Counted from the stretch's first letter, positions 1-9,290 are shown. The stretch is DNA of 64,000 nucleotides from Phycisphaera sp. (GCA_016125285.1 WGMA01000042.1:62001-126000), one strand, 5' to 3'. Numbers and translations are program-made. The notes: generated by a model from the letters alone, not told the origin.

Positions 1-7
1 GCCCGGT

Positions 8-13
8 TATATT
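8..13 (+). promoter_or_regulatory. Candidate -10 element for the kinase gene
   Basis: A TATATT hexamer lies about 23 bases before the ATG at 37, which would leave a leader of roughly 15-20 bases. No convincing -35 can be judged because the window begins only seven bases upstream. This is motif reading only. Confidence 0.3.
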
Positions 14-36
14 GATGTGTCAGCGACGGGCGCATC

Positions 37-3000
37 ATGGAACCGGACTCACAGCACCTCATCAATGAACTCCAGCGCGTTGGGATCCTCGCGCCGGACG
101 ACGCCGAGGCGACGATCAGCTCGCTGGGCGGCGACCTGTCGTCCGTGGCCCCGGCGGAGCTCACGCGGACGCTGGCGCGGCGGGGCGTGCTGACCGAGCA
201 CCAGGCGACGGTCACGCAGAATGGACAGGTCGACACGCTGACGATCGGCGAGTACGTCGTGCTCGACAAGATCGGCGCCGGGGGAATGGGCACGGTCTAC
301 CGGGCGCGGCACAAGCTGATGCGGCGTGAGGTCGCGGTGAAGGTGCTGCCGAAGCACGTCGCGCAGGACGAGGCGCTGGTGCAGCGGTTCGTCCGCGAGG
401 TGCAGGCGGCGGGGCGTCTGGTGCACCCCAACATCGTCACGGCGTTCGACGCGGGTAAGAAGGACGACCTCATCTACCTCGTGATGGAGTGCGTCAACGG
501 CAAGGACCTCGGCGCGATCCTCACGCAGCGCGGCTCACCGCTGCCGGTAGAGCAAGCCATCGACTACGTGATCCAGGCGGCGCGCGGTCTGGCGTATGCC
601 CACGCGCAGGGCGTGATCCACCGCGACATCAAGCCGGGCAATCTGCTGTTGAGCGATCAGGGCGTGGTGAAGGTCCTCGACATGGGGCTGGCGCGTGTCG
701 AGTCGGAGGTGGGGGGCGCGGGTGACTATCAAACGCTGACGCACAGCGAGATGACGATGGGGACCGCGGCGTACATGGCGCCCGAGCAGGCGCGCGACGC
801 CCGCACCGCGGACCACCGCGCCGACATCTACAGCCTCGGCTGCACGCTCTACCGCCTGCTGACCAACACCTATCCGTACTCGGGCGACTCGATGGTCGGC
901 ACGCTGCTGGCGCATCAGCAAAGCCCGATCCCGCGGCTGCCCGCCGGCTTCTCGCCGCACCTCCAGCACGTGCTGGATCGCATGCTCGCCAAGGACCCGA
1001 GCGAACGCTTCGACTCGTGCGACGCGCTGATCGCATCGCTCGAATCAGTGTTGCGTGAGCTGCGGGGCAAATCGGCTGACACGGCCCCGCACATCCCCGT
1101 CGCGAAGCTCGCTCGGCACGAGCGCGACGCGTCGACCGGCGGAGCCGCGGATGAGTCGGTCTTTGCGCTCGACGATGGCGGCGACAGCGCACTGATGGAT
1201 CTCGCCGAGCAGTCGATGTCGCCGCGCTCATCGCATACGCCCGCGCCAACCCGCGCGGGATCCTACGTCTCGCCGAAGCGCGGCGGCGGCGTGGGCCTGT
1301 GGATCGGGCTTGGCGCGGGGCTCCTGGTCATTGTCGTGCCGATCGTCATGATCCTCTCCAACCGTGGCGTCGACAGACCGGCTGCATCGACCGGCCCGAC
1401 AACGAGCCAGAATGCAGCGCGCCCCGCTGGGGACAGCGATGTCACGCCGAGCGCGGCCTCTACGCCAGACGTGTTCACACGCGTGCCGGTCGTGCGCGCG
1501 GCGGACTCTCCCGACGCGTCGGCCTTGATGAACGGTGTCGAGCTTTCCGATTCGGAGTTCCCATCGCTCCCGATCGCCGAGGTCAAGGCGACGGGGCCCA
1601 ACGGACGGGTCATCGTCACAGCCGATCGTGACCGCAGGCAGGGCATGATCGCTGTGGGGCGCGGCGGTCGAGGCAAAGTCATCGCGGTGGGCACGCACCT
1701 GCTGGTCCTCCACCGGCCGGACCTCGTCGAGGCGATCCTCCGGTGGCACAATCCGCGCCCCGGCGGGCGGCTGTTCCTTGGCTCGACACGCTTTCAGGAC
1801 CTCCTCCGCGACCTGCCGACGCTGCCCGAGCGCTACACGATCGAAGCGTGGAGCCCGGGCCAGGCTGTGTCGCCGGGCGACGTGCTTATCTTTGATATCC
1901 TCGAGCGAACGCCGCAGCCGAACAAGCAGCAACTTGTACAATTGCAGCGGGAGATCGCGCAGGGCGCGTGCTTGGTCGTTGACGTTCCGCTGTGGTCGCG
2001 CGGGAGCAAGATCGATCTTAAGGAAGTCTGGTTCAATCGCCTCCTCGAGCCGTTCGACGTGATGGTGACGACGCAGGCGTTCAAATGGGAATCGAAGAAC
2101 GGCGCGTATGTGTGGGACGAGCCCGGCACTCTCGTGCGCTCGCCCGATTCCTCCGCGTCGCCCGCGCCCAACGTCGTCGCTCAGCCCGTCCCGCAACCCA
2201 GTCCGCAGCGCGTCACGCTGCCCGACTACGCGGTGATCGAGCCGATGGATGCGACGACGGTGAAGGCGAAGCAGCAGAGTTTCGCCGAGGCAACGCGAGT
2301 GCCCGTCGAGTTCCGCAACACGCTGGACATGGTGTTCCGTGCGATCCCGCCGGGTCAGTTCAGCACCGGCGATCCGGGTGAAACGATCTGGCCGCCGCGA
2401 ACCGTCGTCGTCACGCACGGCTTCTACATGAGCGCGACGGAGGTTACTTTCGCCCAGTTCCGCACGTTCGCCGAGGCGACGGGCTACAAGACCACCGCCG
2501 AGCAGACCGGCTTCACGTGGGAGTCGGGCGGCAAGAAGGAGAAGGGACGGTACTGGGGCCAGCCGCGCTGGTCGATCCAGGACAACCTGCCGGTCGGCAA
2601 CGTCAGCCTGCACGACGCCAAGGCGTTCTGCGCGTGGCTCAGCGAGAAGGAGGGGCACAGGTATCGCGTCCCGTCGGAAGCCGAGTGGGAGCAGGCCTGC
2701 CGTGCGGGCATGCCCGGCGTCTTCTGGTTCGGTAATGATCCCAACAAGCTGCCGGACTATGCATGGGTTCGTGACAACAGCGGCAACACGCCGCACCCGG
2801 TCGCGCAAAAGCCCGCCAATCCCTACGGCCTCTACGACACGCTGGGGAATCTTTCGGAATGGACGGTTGACGCTCTGCTCGATCGCCCGGGCGGCTATGT
2901 CGTTGACCCGGTGAAGACGGAAGGGTCCACCGCGAACATCGTGTCAGGCTGTAACTTCATGGCGCGAACCGGGCCCAAATCGGGCGTGATCACCTACGTC

Positions 3001-3072
3001 GGTTTCTGGCCGCACTGGGACGCGGAGTTCATGGGCTTCCGCGTGTTGCTGGAGATCGATGGTGTGAAGTGA
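37..3072 (+). CDS. Membrane-anchored Ser/Thr protein kinase with C-terminal FGE-sulfatase domain
   Basis: This 1011-residue protein should phosphorylate Ser/Thr targets in the cytoplasm and display a C-terminal domain outside the membrane. The first ~65 residues match the short N-terminal module common in planctomycete kinases. The Hanks-type kinase domain follows (about 70-340), with glycine loop GAGGMG near residue 80, the VAVK lysine, HRDIKPGN near 195, DMG in place of DFG, and YMAPEQ. A transmembrane helix lies near 420-440. After an unassigned middle region (about 510-660), residues about 750-1008 form an FGE-sulfatase/C-type-lectin fold with the hallmarks NVSLHDAKAFCAWL, RVPSEAEWEQACRAG, GNLSEW and GFRV. 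The cysteine pair of true formylglycine-generating enzymes is not evident, since VSGCN supplies one Cys in the area, so this end is more likely a binding or sensing module. The gene stands alone, convergent with the next one. Confidence 0.9.
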   Translation: MEPDSQHLINELQRVGILAPDDAEATISSLGGDLSSVAPAELTRTLARRGVLTEHQATVTQNGQVDTLTIGEYVVLDKIGAGGMGTVYRARHKLMRREVAVKVLPKHVAQDEALVQRFVREVQAAGRLVHPNIVTAFDAGKKDDLIYLVMECVNGKDLGAILTQRGSPLPVEQAIDYVIQAARGLAYAHAQGVIHRDIKPGNLLLSDQGVVKVLDMGLARVESEVGGAGDYQTLTHSEMTMGTAAYMAPEQARDARTADHRADIYSLGCTLYRLLTNTYPYSGDSMVGTLLAHQQSPIPRLPAGFSPHLQHVLDRMLAKDPSERFDSCDALIASLESVLRELRGKSADTAPHIPVAKLARHERDASTGGAADESVFALDDGGDSALMDLAEQSMSPRSSHTPAPTRAGSYVSPKRGGGVGLWIGLGAGLLVIVVPIVMILSNRGVDRPAASTGPTTSQNAARPAGDSDVTPSAASTPDVFTRVPVVRAADSPDASALMNGVELSDSEFPSLPIAEVKATGPNGRVIVTADRDRRQGMIAVGRGGRGKVIAVGTHLLVLHRPDLVEAILRWHNPRPGGRLFLGSTRFQDLLRDLPTLPERYTIEAWSPGQAVSPGDVLIFDILERTPQPNKQQLVQLQREIAQGACLVVDVPLWSRGSKIDLKEVWFNRLLEPFDVMVTTQAFKWESKNGAYVWDEPGTLVRSPDSSASPAPNVVAQPVPQPSPQRVTLPDYAVIEPMDATTVKAKQQSFAEATRVPVEFRNTLDMVFRAIPPGQFSTGDPGETIWPPRTVVVTHGFYMSATEVTFAQFRTFAEATGYKTTAEQTGFTWESGGKKEKGRYWGQPRWSIQDNLPVGNVSLHDAKAFCAWLSEKEGHRYRVPSEAEWEQACRAGMPGVFWFGNDPNKLPDYAWVRDNSGNTPHPVAQKPANPYGLYDTLGNLSEWTVDALLDRPGGYVVDPVKTEGSTANIVSGCNFMARTGPKSGVITYVGFWPHWDAEFMGFRVLLEIDGVK

Positions 3073-3089
3073 CACCGGCCGGGCCCGCG

Positions 3090-4079
3090 TCACACCATCT
3101 TTCGCCACTTCAGCACCAGGTAGGACACGAAGAACGTCGCGGCCATCAGCAGCGTGACGATCGCGAACCCGTGCTCCGGGTCGACCGGCAGCGTGACGTT
3201 CATGCCGAAGATGCCCGAGATCAGCGTGATCGGCAGAAACAGCGTCGTAACCACCGAGAGGAACATCATGTTGCGGTTGGTCGCCTCGGTGAGGCGCGAC
3301 GCGATCTCTTCCTGCACGAGTCGGGCGCGGTACTGCACGAGTTCGAGGTCCTGCGCCACGGCGTCGAGCCGGTTGATGCCGCGCTTCAGGCTCGCGACGT
3401 CGTCCTCGTTGCACCAGTCCTCCAGCAGTCGATCGACGTCGAGCGTTCGTGGCGTGAACAGGTGACGCCGCAGCCGCGCCAGGAAGGGCCTCGCCTTCGC
3501 CAGCATGCGGCCCTCCTCGATCATCGCGCCCGTCAGCAAACGCTCCTCCGTTTCGTCGACGTCTTCGCCGAGTTCCGCGATCACACCGGCGAAGATGTCC
3601 GCCAGGTGATGCATGAGGTGCGCGACGAGTTCGACGGGCGACTCGATGATCTTTCCCTTCATCACGGCTCGACGCAGCAGGTCGATGCCGCGCAGCGGGT
3701 GGTGTCGCACCGAGATCATCACGCTGGCGTCCGCGTACAGGCGCAGCAGGCTCATCCGCTCGGGCGACGCGTCCAGTTCGTGGCTCAGGTCGCCGAGCGT
3801 CGCGATCAGGCCGTCCTCGAGGCTGTCGATCCCGACGTGTCGGTCGTTGCTGAGCAGGAACTCGCGCGCCGATTCGGGCAGCGCCTCGCACGACTCGATC
3901 CACTTGGTCGCCCGCATGTCACCGCCGTTGAAGTGCAGCCAGATCCGATCGCTCCCGAGGCACGGGTTTGCGCCGAGATCGCTCAGCCGGATCGCCGTCG
4001 CCGGGGCGTCCTTGTGGAGACGGAACCCGCAGATCAGGCCGCCATCGTCGTCGATGCTGCGTGAGGGTGGGGCGGGCAT
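3090..4079 (-). CDS. CorA/ZntB-family divalent metal transporter
   Basis: This 329-residue inner-membrane channel belongs to the CorA family, which moves Mg2+, Co2+ or Zn2+. The cytoplasmic N-terminal ~260 residues form the mixed alpha/beta domain and long stalk helix (AVAQDLELVQYRARLVQEE). Two C-terminal helices follow, the first ending in the signature GMN of ISGIFGMNVTLP. The last residues, LKWRKMV, form the usual positive tail. The short, divergent N-terminal domain looks closer to ZntB than to classical CorA, so the ion is uncertain. It ends 17 bases from the convergent kinase stop. The upstream pyruvate kinase lies in the same direction 27 bases away, so the two may be co-transcribed. 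Confidence 0.85.
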   Translation of the reverse strand: MPAPPSRSIDDDGGLICGFRLHKDAPATAIRLSDLGANPCLGSDRIWLHFNGGDMRATKWIESCEALPESAREFLLSNDRHVGIDSLEDGLIATLGDLSHELDASPERMSLLRLYADASVMISVRHHPLRGIDLLRRAVMKGKIIESPVELVAHLMHHLADIFAGVIAELGEDVDETEERLLTGAMIEEGRMLAKARPFLARLRRHLFTPRTLDVDRLLEDWCNEDDVASLKRGINRLDAVAQDLELVQYRARLVQEEIASRLTEATNRNMMFLSVVTTLFLPITLISGIFGMNVTLPVDPEHGFAIVTLLMAATFFVSYLVLKWRKMV

Positions 4080-4106
4080 GAACGAGTGTCCTCGATCCGG
4101 GGCGTG

Positions 4107-5554
4107 TCAATCCAGCTTGTGGATCATGATCGCGTTGGCGTCGGCGGGGCGGCCGAGCGTGGTCGAGCCGATGATCAGCAGCTTGTCGCCGCTGCCCGCC
4201 CAGCCGTGTCGCCGCGCCAGTTCCTCGACACGCGGCGCCAGGTCGATCAGCGTCTGCGGCGCGTCCATCTGCATCGGCACCACGCCGTAGTACAGGTTCA
4301 TCTGTCGCACGACCGCCTCGTTCGTCGACAGCGCGACCACCGGCACGTGCAGCCGCAGCTTCGACAGCACGCGCGCCTTGCCGCCCGACTCCGACCAAAC
4401 CACCACCCGCTTGGGCTTCACGTCGTGAGACAGCACCCACGCGGCGCGGCCCAGCGACTCGCGCTGCTGCTTGACCATCACCGGGGGCACCGGCTTGCTC
4501 AGCGACGTGTCGTGGTCACGCAGGTAACGCTCCGTCGTCCGCGCGATGCCGCGCATCGTCGAGACCGCCAGCGCGGGGTTCGCGCCCACCGCCGTCTCGC
4601 CGCTGAGCATCACGACGTCCGCGCCGTCGAACACCGCGTTGGCCACGTCGCTGACCTCCGCGCGTGTCGGCGCCGCGTTCTCGATCATCGTCTGCAGCAT
4701 CTGCGTCGCCACGATCACCGGCCGGGCGTCCTGGCGGCAACGCGCGATGATGTCCTTCTGGATGATCGGCACCTGCTCGAGGTCGACCTCCACGCCGAGG
4801 TCGCCGCGCGCCACCATGATCACGTCCGCGGCGTCGATGATGTTCTCGATGTCCGCCAGCGCCTCGGGCCGCTCGATCTTCGCGATGATGTGGATACGGT
4901 CCGCCGCGTCGCCCATCAGGTTGCGCAGCAGGTGCACGTCATCCGCCGTCCGCACGAAGCTCAGCCCCACGTAGTCCAGGCCGTGCTGGATCGCCCACGC
5001 GATGCACTCGCGGTCGCGCTCGGTGATCGACCCGACGCTCAGCTTCGTGTCCGGCAGGTTGACGCCCTTGCGGGAGTGCACGACGCCCGGCGTCAGGCAC
5101 TGGCAGTGCACCTCGTCGTCCTGCTTGTTCGTCGCCACAAGGCGGATGGCGCCGTCGTCGATCAGCACACGATGACCGACCGCAACCTCGTCGACGAAAC
5201 GCTCGTAGTTGGTCGACGCACGCCCGTCGCGGCCCTCGATCGCGTCGCGCTGGATGATCAGCGTGTCGCCGCCTCGAGCGGCATCCCTTCGTCGTTCGCC
5301 ATCGCACCGAGCCGCATCTTCGGTCCGCACAGATCACCGAGCACCGCGATCGGCATCTCGGTGTCCGCCGCGACTTTTCGCACCGTCGCCAGCACCTTCG
5401 CGTGGTCCGCCAGATCGCCGTGCGAGAAGTTCAGGCGAAAGACGTCGATGGATTCTTCGATGAGTCGACGGATCACCGCCTCGTCGCTCGACGCCGGGCC
5501 GAGCGTCGCGATCATCTTGGTGCGCATCATGGCGGGGTCGTTATGATCGGTCAT
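4107..5554 (-). pseudogene. pyk: Pyruvate kinase, reading frame interrupted by an apparent one-base deletion
   Basis: The two halves of a pyruvate kinase (phosphoenolpyruvate + ADP to pyruvate + ATP, last step of glycolysis) lie in different frames. The N-terminal piece (5554 down to 5258) carries TLGPASS, DVFRLNFSHGD and LGDLCGPKMRLG, then stops after EGMPLEAATR. The C-terminal piece (from about 5290 to 4107) continues with GDTLIIQRDAIEG, RVLIDDGAIRL, SRKGVNLP, IIAKIERPEAL, MVARGDLGVE, ATQMLQTM and MLSGETAVGANP, ending normally at HKLD. Adding one G/C at about 5268-5273, in the run GCCGCC, restores EAGDTLI and a full-length enzyme of about 482 residues. All active-site motifs survive, so a sequencing or assembly error is as likely as real inactivation. 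Start chosen at 5554 (MTDHND); 5602 and 5530 are possible. Confidence 0.85.
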
Positions 5555-5647
5555 GGCGTTGTTATCGCCTGCACAGGCGGTTACGGCAAGGGGTAATTTC
5601 ACGCGGATGCGCTGCGCGTTTTTTTAGCGGCCCGCGACACGACGTGT

Positions 5648-5653
5648 TATTCT
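5648..5653 (+). promoter_or_regulatory. Candidate -10 element giving a leaderless symporter transcript
   Basis: TATTCT lies 6 bases before the ATG at 5660, so a normal start point 6-8 bases downstream would fall on the start codon. A weak -35-like TTAGCG sits at 5624-5629 with 18-base spacing. No Shine-Dalgarno sequence precedes the ATG. The assignment is by inspection only. Confidence 0.35.
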
Positions 5654-5659
5654 GACCTC

Positions 5660-7096
5660 ATGAGTGACGTGAAGGATGACATCGAATCGACCGGTGGCGG
5701 TGACGCAGGCGACGGCGGACACGGTGGAACGTGGCTGCTGACGTGGCTCATCCTCGCGGGGTTGTTGATCGGCTGTGGGGTCGGTGAAGCCCTGTTCCGT
5801 GCGTACGACGGGCAGGTGCCCGCGGGCATCACCGGCGGCTTCGAGTTCGTCGGCAACACGTTCTTCATGTCGCTGCTCAAGATGGTGCTCGTGCCGCTCG
5901 TCGCCTCCAGTGTCATCGTCGGCGTGTCCTCCATCGGCGATCCGTCGCAACTCGGCAAGGTCGGCGGGTGCACGCTCGCGTACTACTTTACGACGATGGC
6001 GATGGCGGTGATCCTCGGCGTTGCGCTGGTCAGCATGATTCAGCCCGGCGACCCGCATCGCGACGGCGCCGGCATCGGCAAAGAGATCATCAACAAGGGC
6101 GAAGAGGCGTACGCCTCGGAGTCGCAGGACACACGCAAACACATCGAGAAGACCGGCGAGGGCGGTCTCGTCGGCGCGTTCAAGAACATCGCCCAGCAGC
6201 TCATCCCGTCCAATCCGATCGGCTCCGCCGCGGAAGGGCAACTGCTGCCCGTCATTTCGTTCAGTCTGCTGCTCGGCGTCGTGCTCACCGCGATCGGCGA
6301 CGCGGGCAAACCGCTGCTCCGCGTGTTCGAGTCGCTGTTCACGGCGATCATGAAGCTTGTCGACTGGATCCTCTGGCTCGCGCCGATCGGCGTGCTGGCG
6401 CTGGTCGCGTGGACCGTCGCACGCATCGGCATCAACTCGCTGTTCGGGCCGATGCTGCTGTACGTGATCACCGTGCTCGCGGGGCTCGCGATCCACGCGT
6501 TCATCGTGCTGCCGCTGATCCTCTGGCTGTTCGTCCGCTCGAACCCTTACGTGTTCATGCACCAGATGCGGGCGGCCCTCATGACCGCGCTCGGCACGGA
6601 CTCCAGCTCCGCGACACTGCCGGTGACGATCGAGTCCGCCGAGACCGAGGGCGGCTGCTCCAAACGCGCCGCCAACTTTGTCCTGCCGCTCGGCGCGACG
6701 ATCAACATGGACGGCACCGCACTCTACGAGGCCGTCGCGGTCGTGTTCCTCTTCCAGTGCTACGGCATCGAGCTGACCGGCGTGCAGCTCGCGATCATCG
6801 TGATCACCGCGACGCTCGCCGCGATCGGCGCCGCGGGCATTCCCTCGGCGGGACTCGTAACGATGGTGATCGTCGTGCAGGCGGTCAACGGCTCGCTCGG
6901 CGCCGACGCGCCGCACCTGCCACTCGCCGCCGTCGGCATCATCCTCGGCATTGACCGCATCCTCGACATGTGCCGCACGACCGTCAACGTCTGGGGCGAC
7001 GCGGTCGGCGCCAAGATCATCACCCGCATCGCGCCGGACGAGATCACCGATCAGGCCGCCGGCGGACCGCTATCCGCGATGACCTCGCCGGAGTAA
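5660..7096 (+). CDS. Dicarboxylate/amino acid:cation symporter (DAACS/SLC1 family)
   Basis: This 478-residue inner-membrane carrier couples Na+ or H+ entry to uptake of C4-dicarboxylates or glutamate/aspartate. It shows the family core in order: the serine-rich re-entrant loop LGTDSSSATLPVTIESAE, the GATINMDGTALYEAVAV helix (NMDGT coordinates cation and substrate), and the second hairpin AAIGAAGIPSAGLVTMVIV. The closing helix GIDRILDMCRTTVNVWGD also matches. An expanded hydrophilic loop with charged sequence (about residues 130-180) separates early helices. It is close to GltP/DctA, and the substrate cannot be settled by eye. The 3' end overlaps the convergent membrane-protein gene by 46 bases. 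It is divergent from pyruvate kinase. Confidence 0.9.
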   Translation: MSDVKDDIESTGGGDAGDGGHGGTWLLTWLILAGLLIGCGVGEALFRAYDGQVPAGITGGFEFVGNTFFMSLLKMVLVPLVASSVIVGVSSIGDPSQLGKVGGCTLAYYFTTMAMAVILGVALVSMIQPGDPHRDGAGIGKEIINKGEEAYASESQDTRKHIEKTGEGGLVGAFKNIAQQLIPSNPIGSAAEGQLLPVISFSLLLGVVLTAIGDAGKPLLRVFESLFTAIMKLVDWILWLAPIGVLALVAWTVARIGINSLFGPMLLYVITVLAGLAIHAFIVLPLILWLFVRSNPYVFMHQMRAALMTALGTDSSSATLPVTIESAETEGGCSKRAANFVLPLGATINMDGTALYEAVAVVFLFQCYGIELTGVQLAIIVITATLAAIGAAGIPSAGLVTMVIVVQAVNGSLGADAPHLPLAAVGIILGIDRILDMCRTTVNVWGDAVGAKIITRIAPDEITDQAAGGPLSAMTSPE

Positions 7097-7938
7097 TCGG
7101 CCGGGGTGTCCGATGTGTCGACGCGTGAACGCAGGTCCAGCAGGCCGACGATCGCCAGCAACGCCAGGTTCGGAAACAGCAGCGGTGCAAACACCGGTGC
7201 GCCGAACACGACGTCTTGCCAGATCGTCGTTGGCTTGTCGTTCAGGTCGGCCAGGACGTGCAGCGCGAAACCGATGATCCCGACGCCCGATTCGATCAGC
7301 ATCACCATCACGCAGATCGCCAGGAACCGTCGGTGGGGCGTCGATGCGCACGCAACGGTGAGAAACCCGACCGCGAACGCCGCGGTGATGACGGGGACCC
7401 ACTCCGTGCCGTGAAAGAAACCGTTCTGCGCGTGGTCCGCCAGACTCAGCCCGAAGTTGCCCACGAACCCGGCGCACGCGAGGAACACCACCCAGCGGCC
7501 CCACTCGACGTCGTCGCCGGACACCATGCGGTTCATGATCAGCAGCATGCCCAGCCCCGCGTACGCCAGCGGCGCCACGAACGGCGCGCTGTACACCAGC
7601 GCCGTCAGTGTCCGCTCCACGAAGAACCGGCTGTCGAGGTGCAGCAGCATGCCCGCCACACCGACGCCGACGCACACGTAGCCGACGACGTACCCCAGCC
7701 CGTCGGCGGTCCGCGTCCGACCGGCGCCGCGCAGGCCCACCGCGGTCAGCATCAGCGCCGACCCGATCACCGACACCCCCAGCGGCGCCCACTCCGCCGG
7801 CTCGGCGAACGCGTTGATCGAGTGGGCGATGTAGATGTCGACCGTCAGGAACGCCAGGTTCGCCAGCACGAACGTGTCGATCACCTGCACGCGCCACCGC
7901 GGCCAGGCTGCGCCGAGCTTATCGAACCGACGCCGCAT
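7051..7938 (-). CDS. Polytopic membrane protein of unknown function, coupled to the octaheme cytochrome
   Basis: This is a 295-residue protein with about seven or eight hydrophobic segments (for example FVLANLAFLTVDIYIAHSI, LGVSVIGSALMLTAVGL, FVAPLAYAGLGMLLIMN, VFFGAPVF-like end segments) and no heme-binding CxxCH. Several histidines lie near helix ends (IAHS, LLHLD, DHAQN, FFHG, FALHVL). I do not recognise a named family. Its start codon overlaps the end of the upstream octaheme cytochrome gene by 20 bases, which implies translational coupling and a shared role. A quinone-interacting or anchoring partner for the cytochrome is a reasonable guess but not shown by any motif. The 3' end overlaps the convergent symporter gene. 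Confidence 0.75.
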   Translation of the reverse strand: MRRRFDKLGAAWPRWRVQVIDTFVLANLAFLTVDIYIAHSINAFAEPAEWAPLGVSVIGSALMLTAVGLRGAGRTRTADGLGYVVGYVCVGVGVAGMLLHLDSRFFVERTLTALVYSAPFVAPLAYAGLGMLLIMNRMVSGDDVEWGRWVVFLACAGFVGNFGLSLADHAQNGFFHGTEWVPVITAAFAVGFLTVACASTPHRRFLAICVMVMLIESGVGIIGFALHVLADLNDKPTTIWQDVVFGAPVFAPLLFPNLALLAIVGLLDLRSRVDTSDTPADYSGEVIADSGPPAA

Positions 7939-9166
7939 GCGACTTCTCCGCGCGGAGCTCTTCCGCCATCTTCTTCATCTCCGTGTATTTCAGCAGCAGC
8001 TCATAGTTGCCGTGCCACTGCACGAAGTCCGCCCCGCCCATGAACGCGCCGTGCTTGGCCGTCCGTCCGTAGTAGTGCCAAAGGTCGAAGTTCACGAACT
8101 CGATCGGTTCGTCGAACGGCTCCGGCGTGAGCAGCCCCTCCTGTCGCAGCTGATCCATCAACGCGGTCGCCTCGCTGATCTTCGCGTTCGTTGACTCGAC
8201 GACCTCCTCGGCTTCCTTGTAGAAGCGGTCCACGCCGCTCTTCGCGTGACACTTGAGGCACAGCTCTTTCATCTCCGCCTGCCCGCCGTTGTAGGTCGGC
8301 CGCTTCTTGCTGACCGCGGCGAACAGCCAGTAGCTCAGGCGCTCCGTCGTGTCGTGTGTGACCTTCATCCCCTCGAGGCCGCTCATGTGGCACGTCGCGC
8401 AGGTCGGCACGGGCATGTCGCGCGTGCTCAGGTCCTTCGGTCGGGCGTCGAGCCGCAGCGACGCCCGCTGCGCGTGGAACAGCACGCCGTGCTTCGACTC
8501 GTTGTAGATCTCCAGCTGCGAGTGGTCCGGGCCCATGTGGCACTGCCCGCACGTGTCGGGGCTGCGGGCCAGGGCGATCGACGTGTTGTGCCGCGAGTGG
8601 CACTGCGTGCAGGTGCCGATCGAGCCGTCGGGGTTGGGCTTACCGATGCTGTGACACTGGGCGCAGCCCTTGGTGATCGCGCTGGGGCCTTCGAGAAGAG
8701 CGAGGCCGTTGGCGGGGCGTTTGACCGCGCCGGGGTGGTGCTGCTCGGCGAAGGCGACCTGCTCGGCGGTGAAGTCGTCGGGACCGCGGACCGCCGCCCA
8801 GGCCGGCGCGGCGTGCCGGCTCCGTGTGTACTGCTCGTACTCCGTGGGGTGGCACTGCTTGCAGTTCAACGCCGTGACCTTCATCGCCAGCGTGAACTCG
8901 TGATGCTCCTGCTTCGCCTGCCCCTCGACCGGTCGGTGACACTCGAGGCACGTCAGGCCGAGCTGCGCGTGGCGCGATCGCCCGAACTGGTGCACGATCG
9001 CCGACGTTTCACGCAGGTGGCACTCGGCGCATTTGCCGGTCGCCCGCACGAACTCCGCCGAGGGCTGGTCGAGTTGCGTCGGCGGCCGCGACCCGTGCAA
9101 CAGGAACGCCGCGACGATCAGCGCCGTGGCGATCATCGTCGCGATGAATACTGACTTGAATGCCAT
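7919..9166 (-). CDS. Octaheme cytochrome c of the hydroxylamine oxidoreductase (HAO) family
   Basis: This 415-residue periplasmic cytochrome has an N-terminal uncleaved-looking anchor (about residues 5-22) and exactly eight CxxCH heme sites at about 46, 73, 102, 168, 186, 206, 256 and 303. The order and context match HAO-type octaheme cytochromes: CGQCHMGPDHSQLEIYNESK, TCATCHMSG and the helical tail GGADFVQWHGNYELLLKY. Members either oxidise hydroxylamine/hydrazine or, in the epsilon-HAO branch, reduce nitrite or hydroxylamine. The distinction rests on a cross-linking tyrosine whose presence needs an alignment. At 415 residues it is shorter than the usual 500-570. No ammonia monooxygenase, NapC/NrfH or cytochrome c554 gene lies nearby, so classic nitrification is unlikely. 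The downstream membrane protein is translationally coupled. Confidence 0.85.
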   Translation of the reverse strand: MAFKSVFIATMIATALIVAAFLLHGSRPPTQLDQPSAEFVRATGKCAECHLRETSAIVHQFGRSRHAQLGLTCLECHRPVEGQAKQEHHEFTLAMKVTALNCKQCHPTEYEQYTRSRHAAPAWAAVRGPDDFTAEQVAFAEQHHPGAVKRPANGLALLEGPSAITKGCAQCHSIGKPNPDGSIGTCTQCHSRHNTSIALARSPDTCGQCHMGPDHSQLEIYNESKHGVLFHAQRASLRLDARPKDLSTRDMPVPTCATCHMSGLEGMKVTHDTTERLSYWLFAAVSKKRPTYNGGQAEMKELCLKCHAKSGVDRFYKEAEEVVESTNAKISEATALMDQLRQEGLLTPEPFDEPIEFVNFDLWHYYGRTAKHGAFMGGADFVQWHGNYELLLKYTEMKKMAEELRAEKSHAASVR

Positions 9167-9278
9167 GCGTACACCCCGCTTTCAAACGACCCCACGTGCG
9201 ATCGACGGGCCCGATTCCCGCCACTAAGCCTAGCGACTACCGACGCGTCCAATGTACCGGAGATTGTCCGATTCCTCT

Positions 9279-9284
9279 ATCATC
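9279..9284 (+). promoter_or_regulatory. Candidate -10 element giving a leaderless DUF4202 transcript
   Basis: TATCAT ends 6 bases before the ATG at 9291, so the expected transcription start coincides with the start codon. No Shine-Dalgarno sequence is present. The same CTATCATCC context recurs immediately before ubiE at 42622-42630. Confidence 0.35.
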
Positions 9285-9290
9285 CCAAGC

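Noticed and set aside
7919-9166. Nitrification gene cluster
   Set aside because: Only the HAO-like cytochrome is present; ammonia monooxygenase, cytochrome c554 and related genes are absent, so the physiology cannot be claimed.
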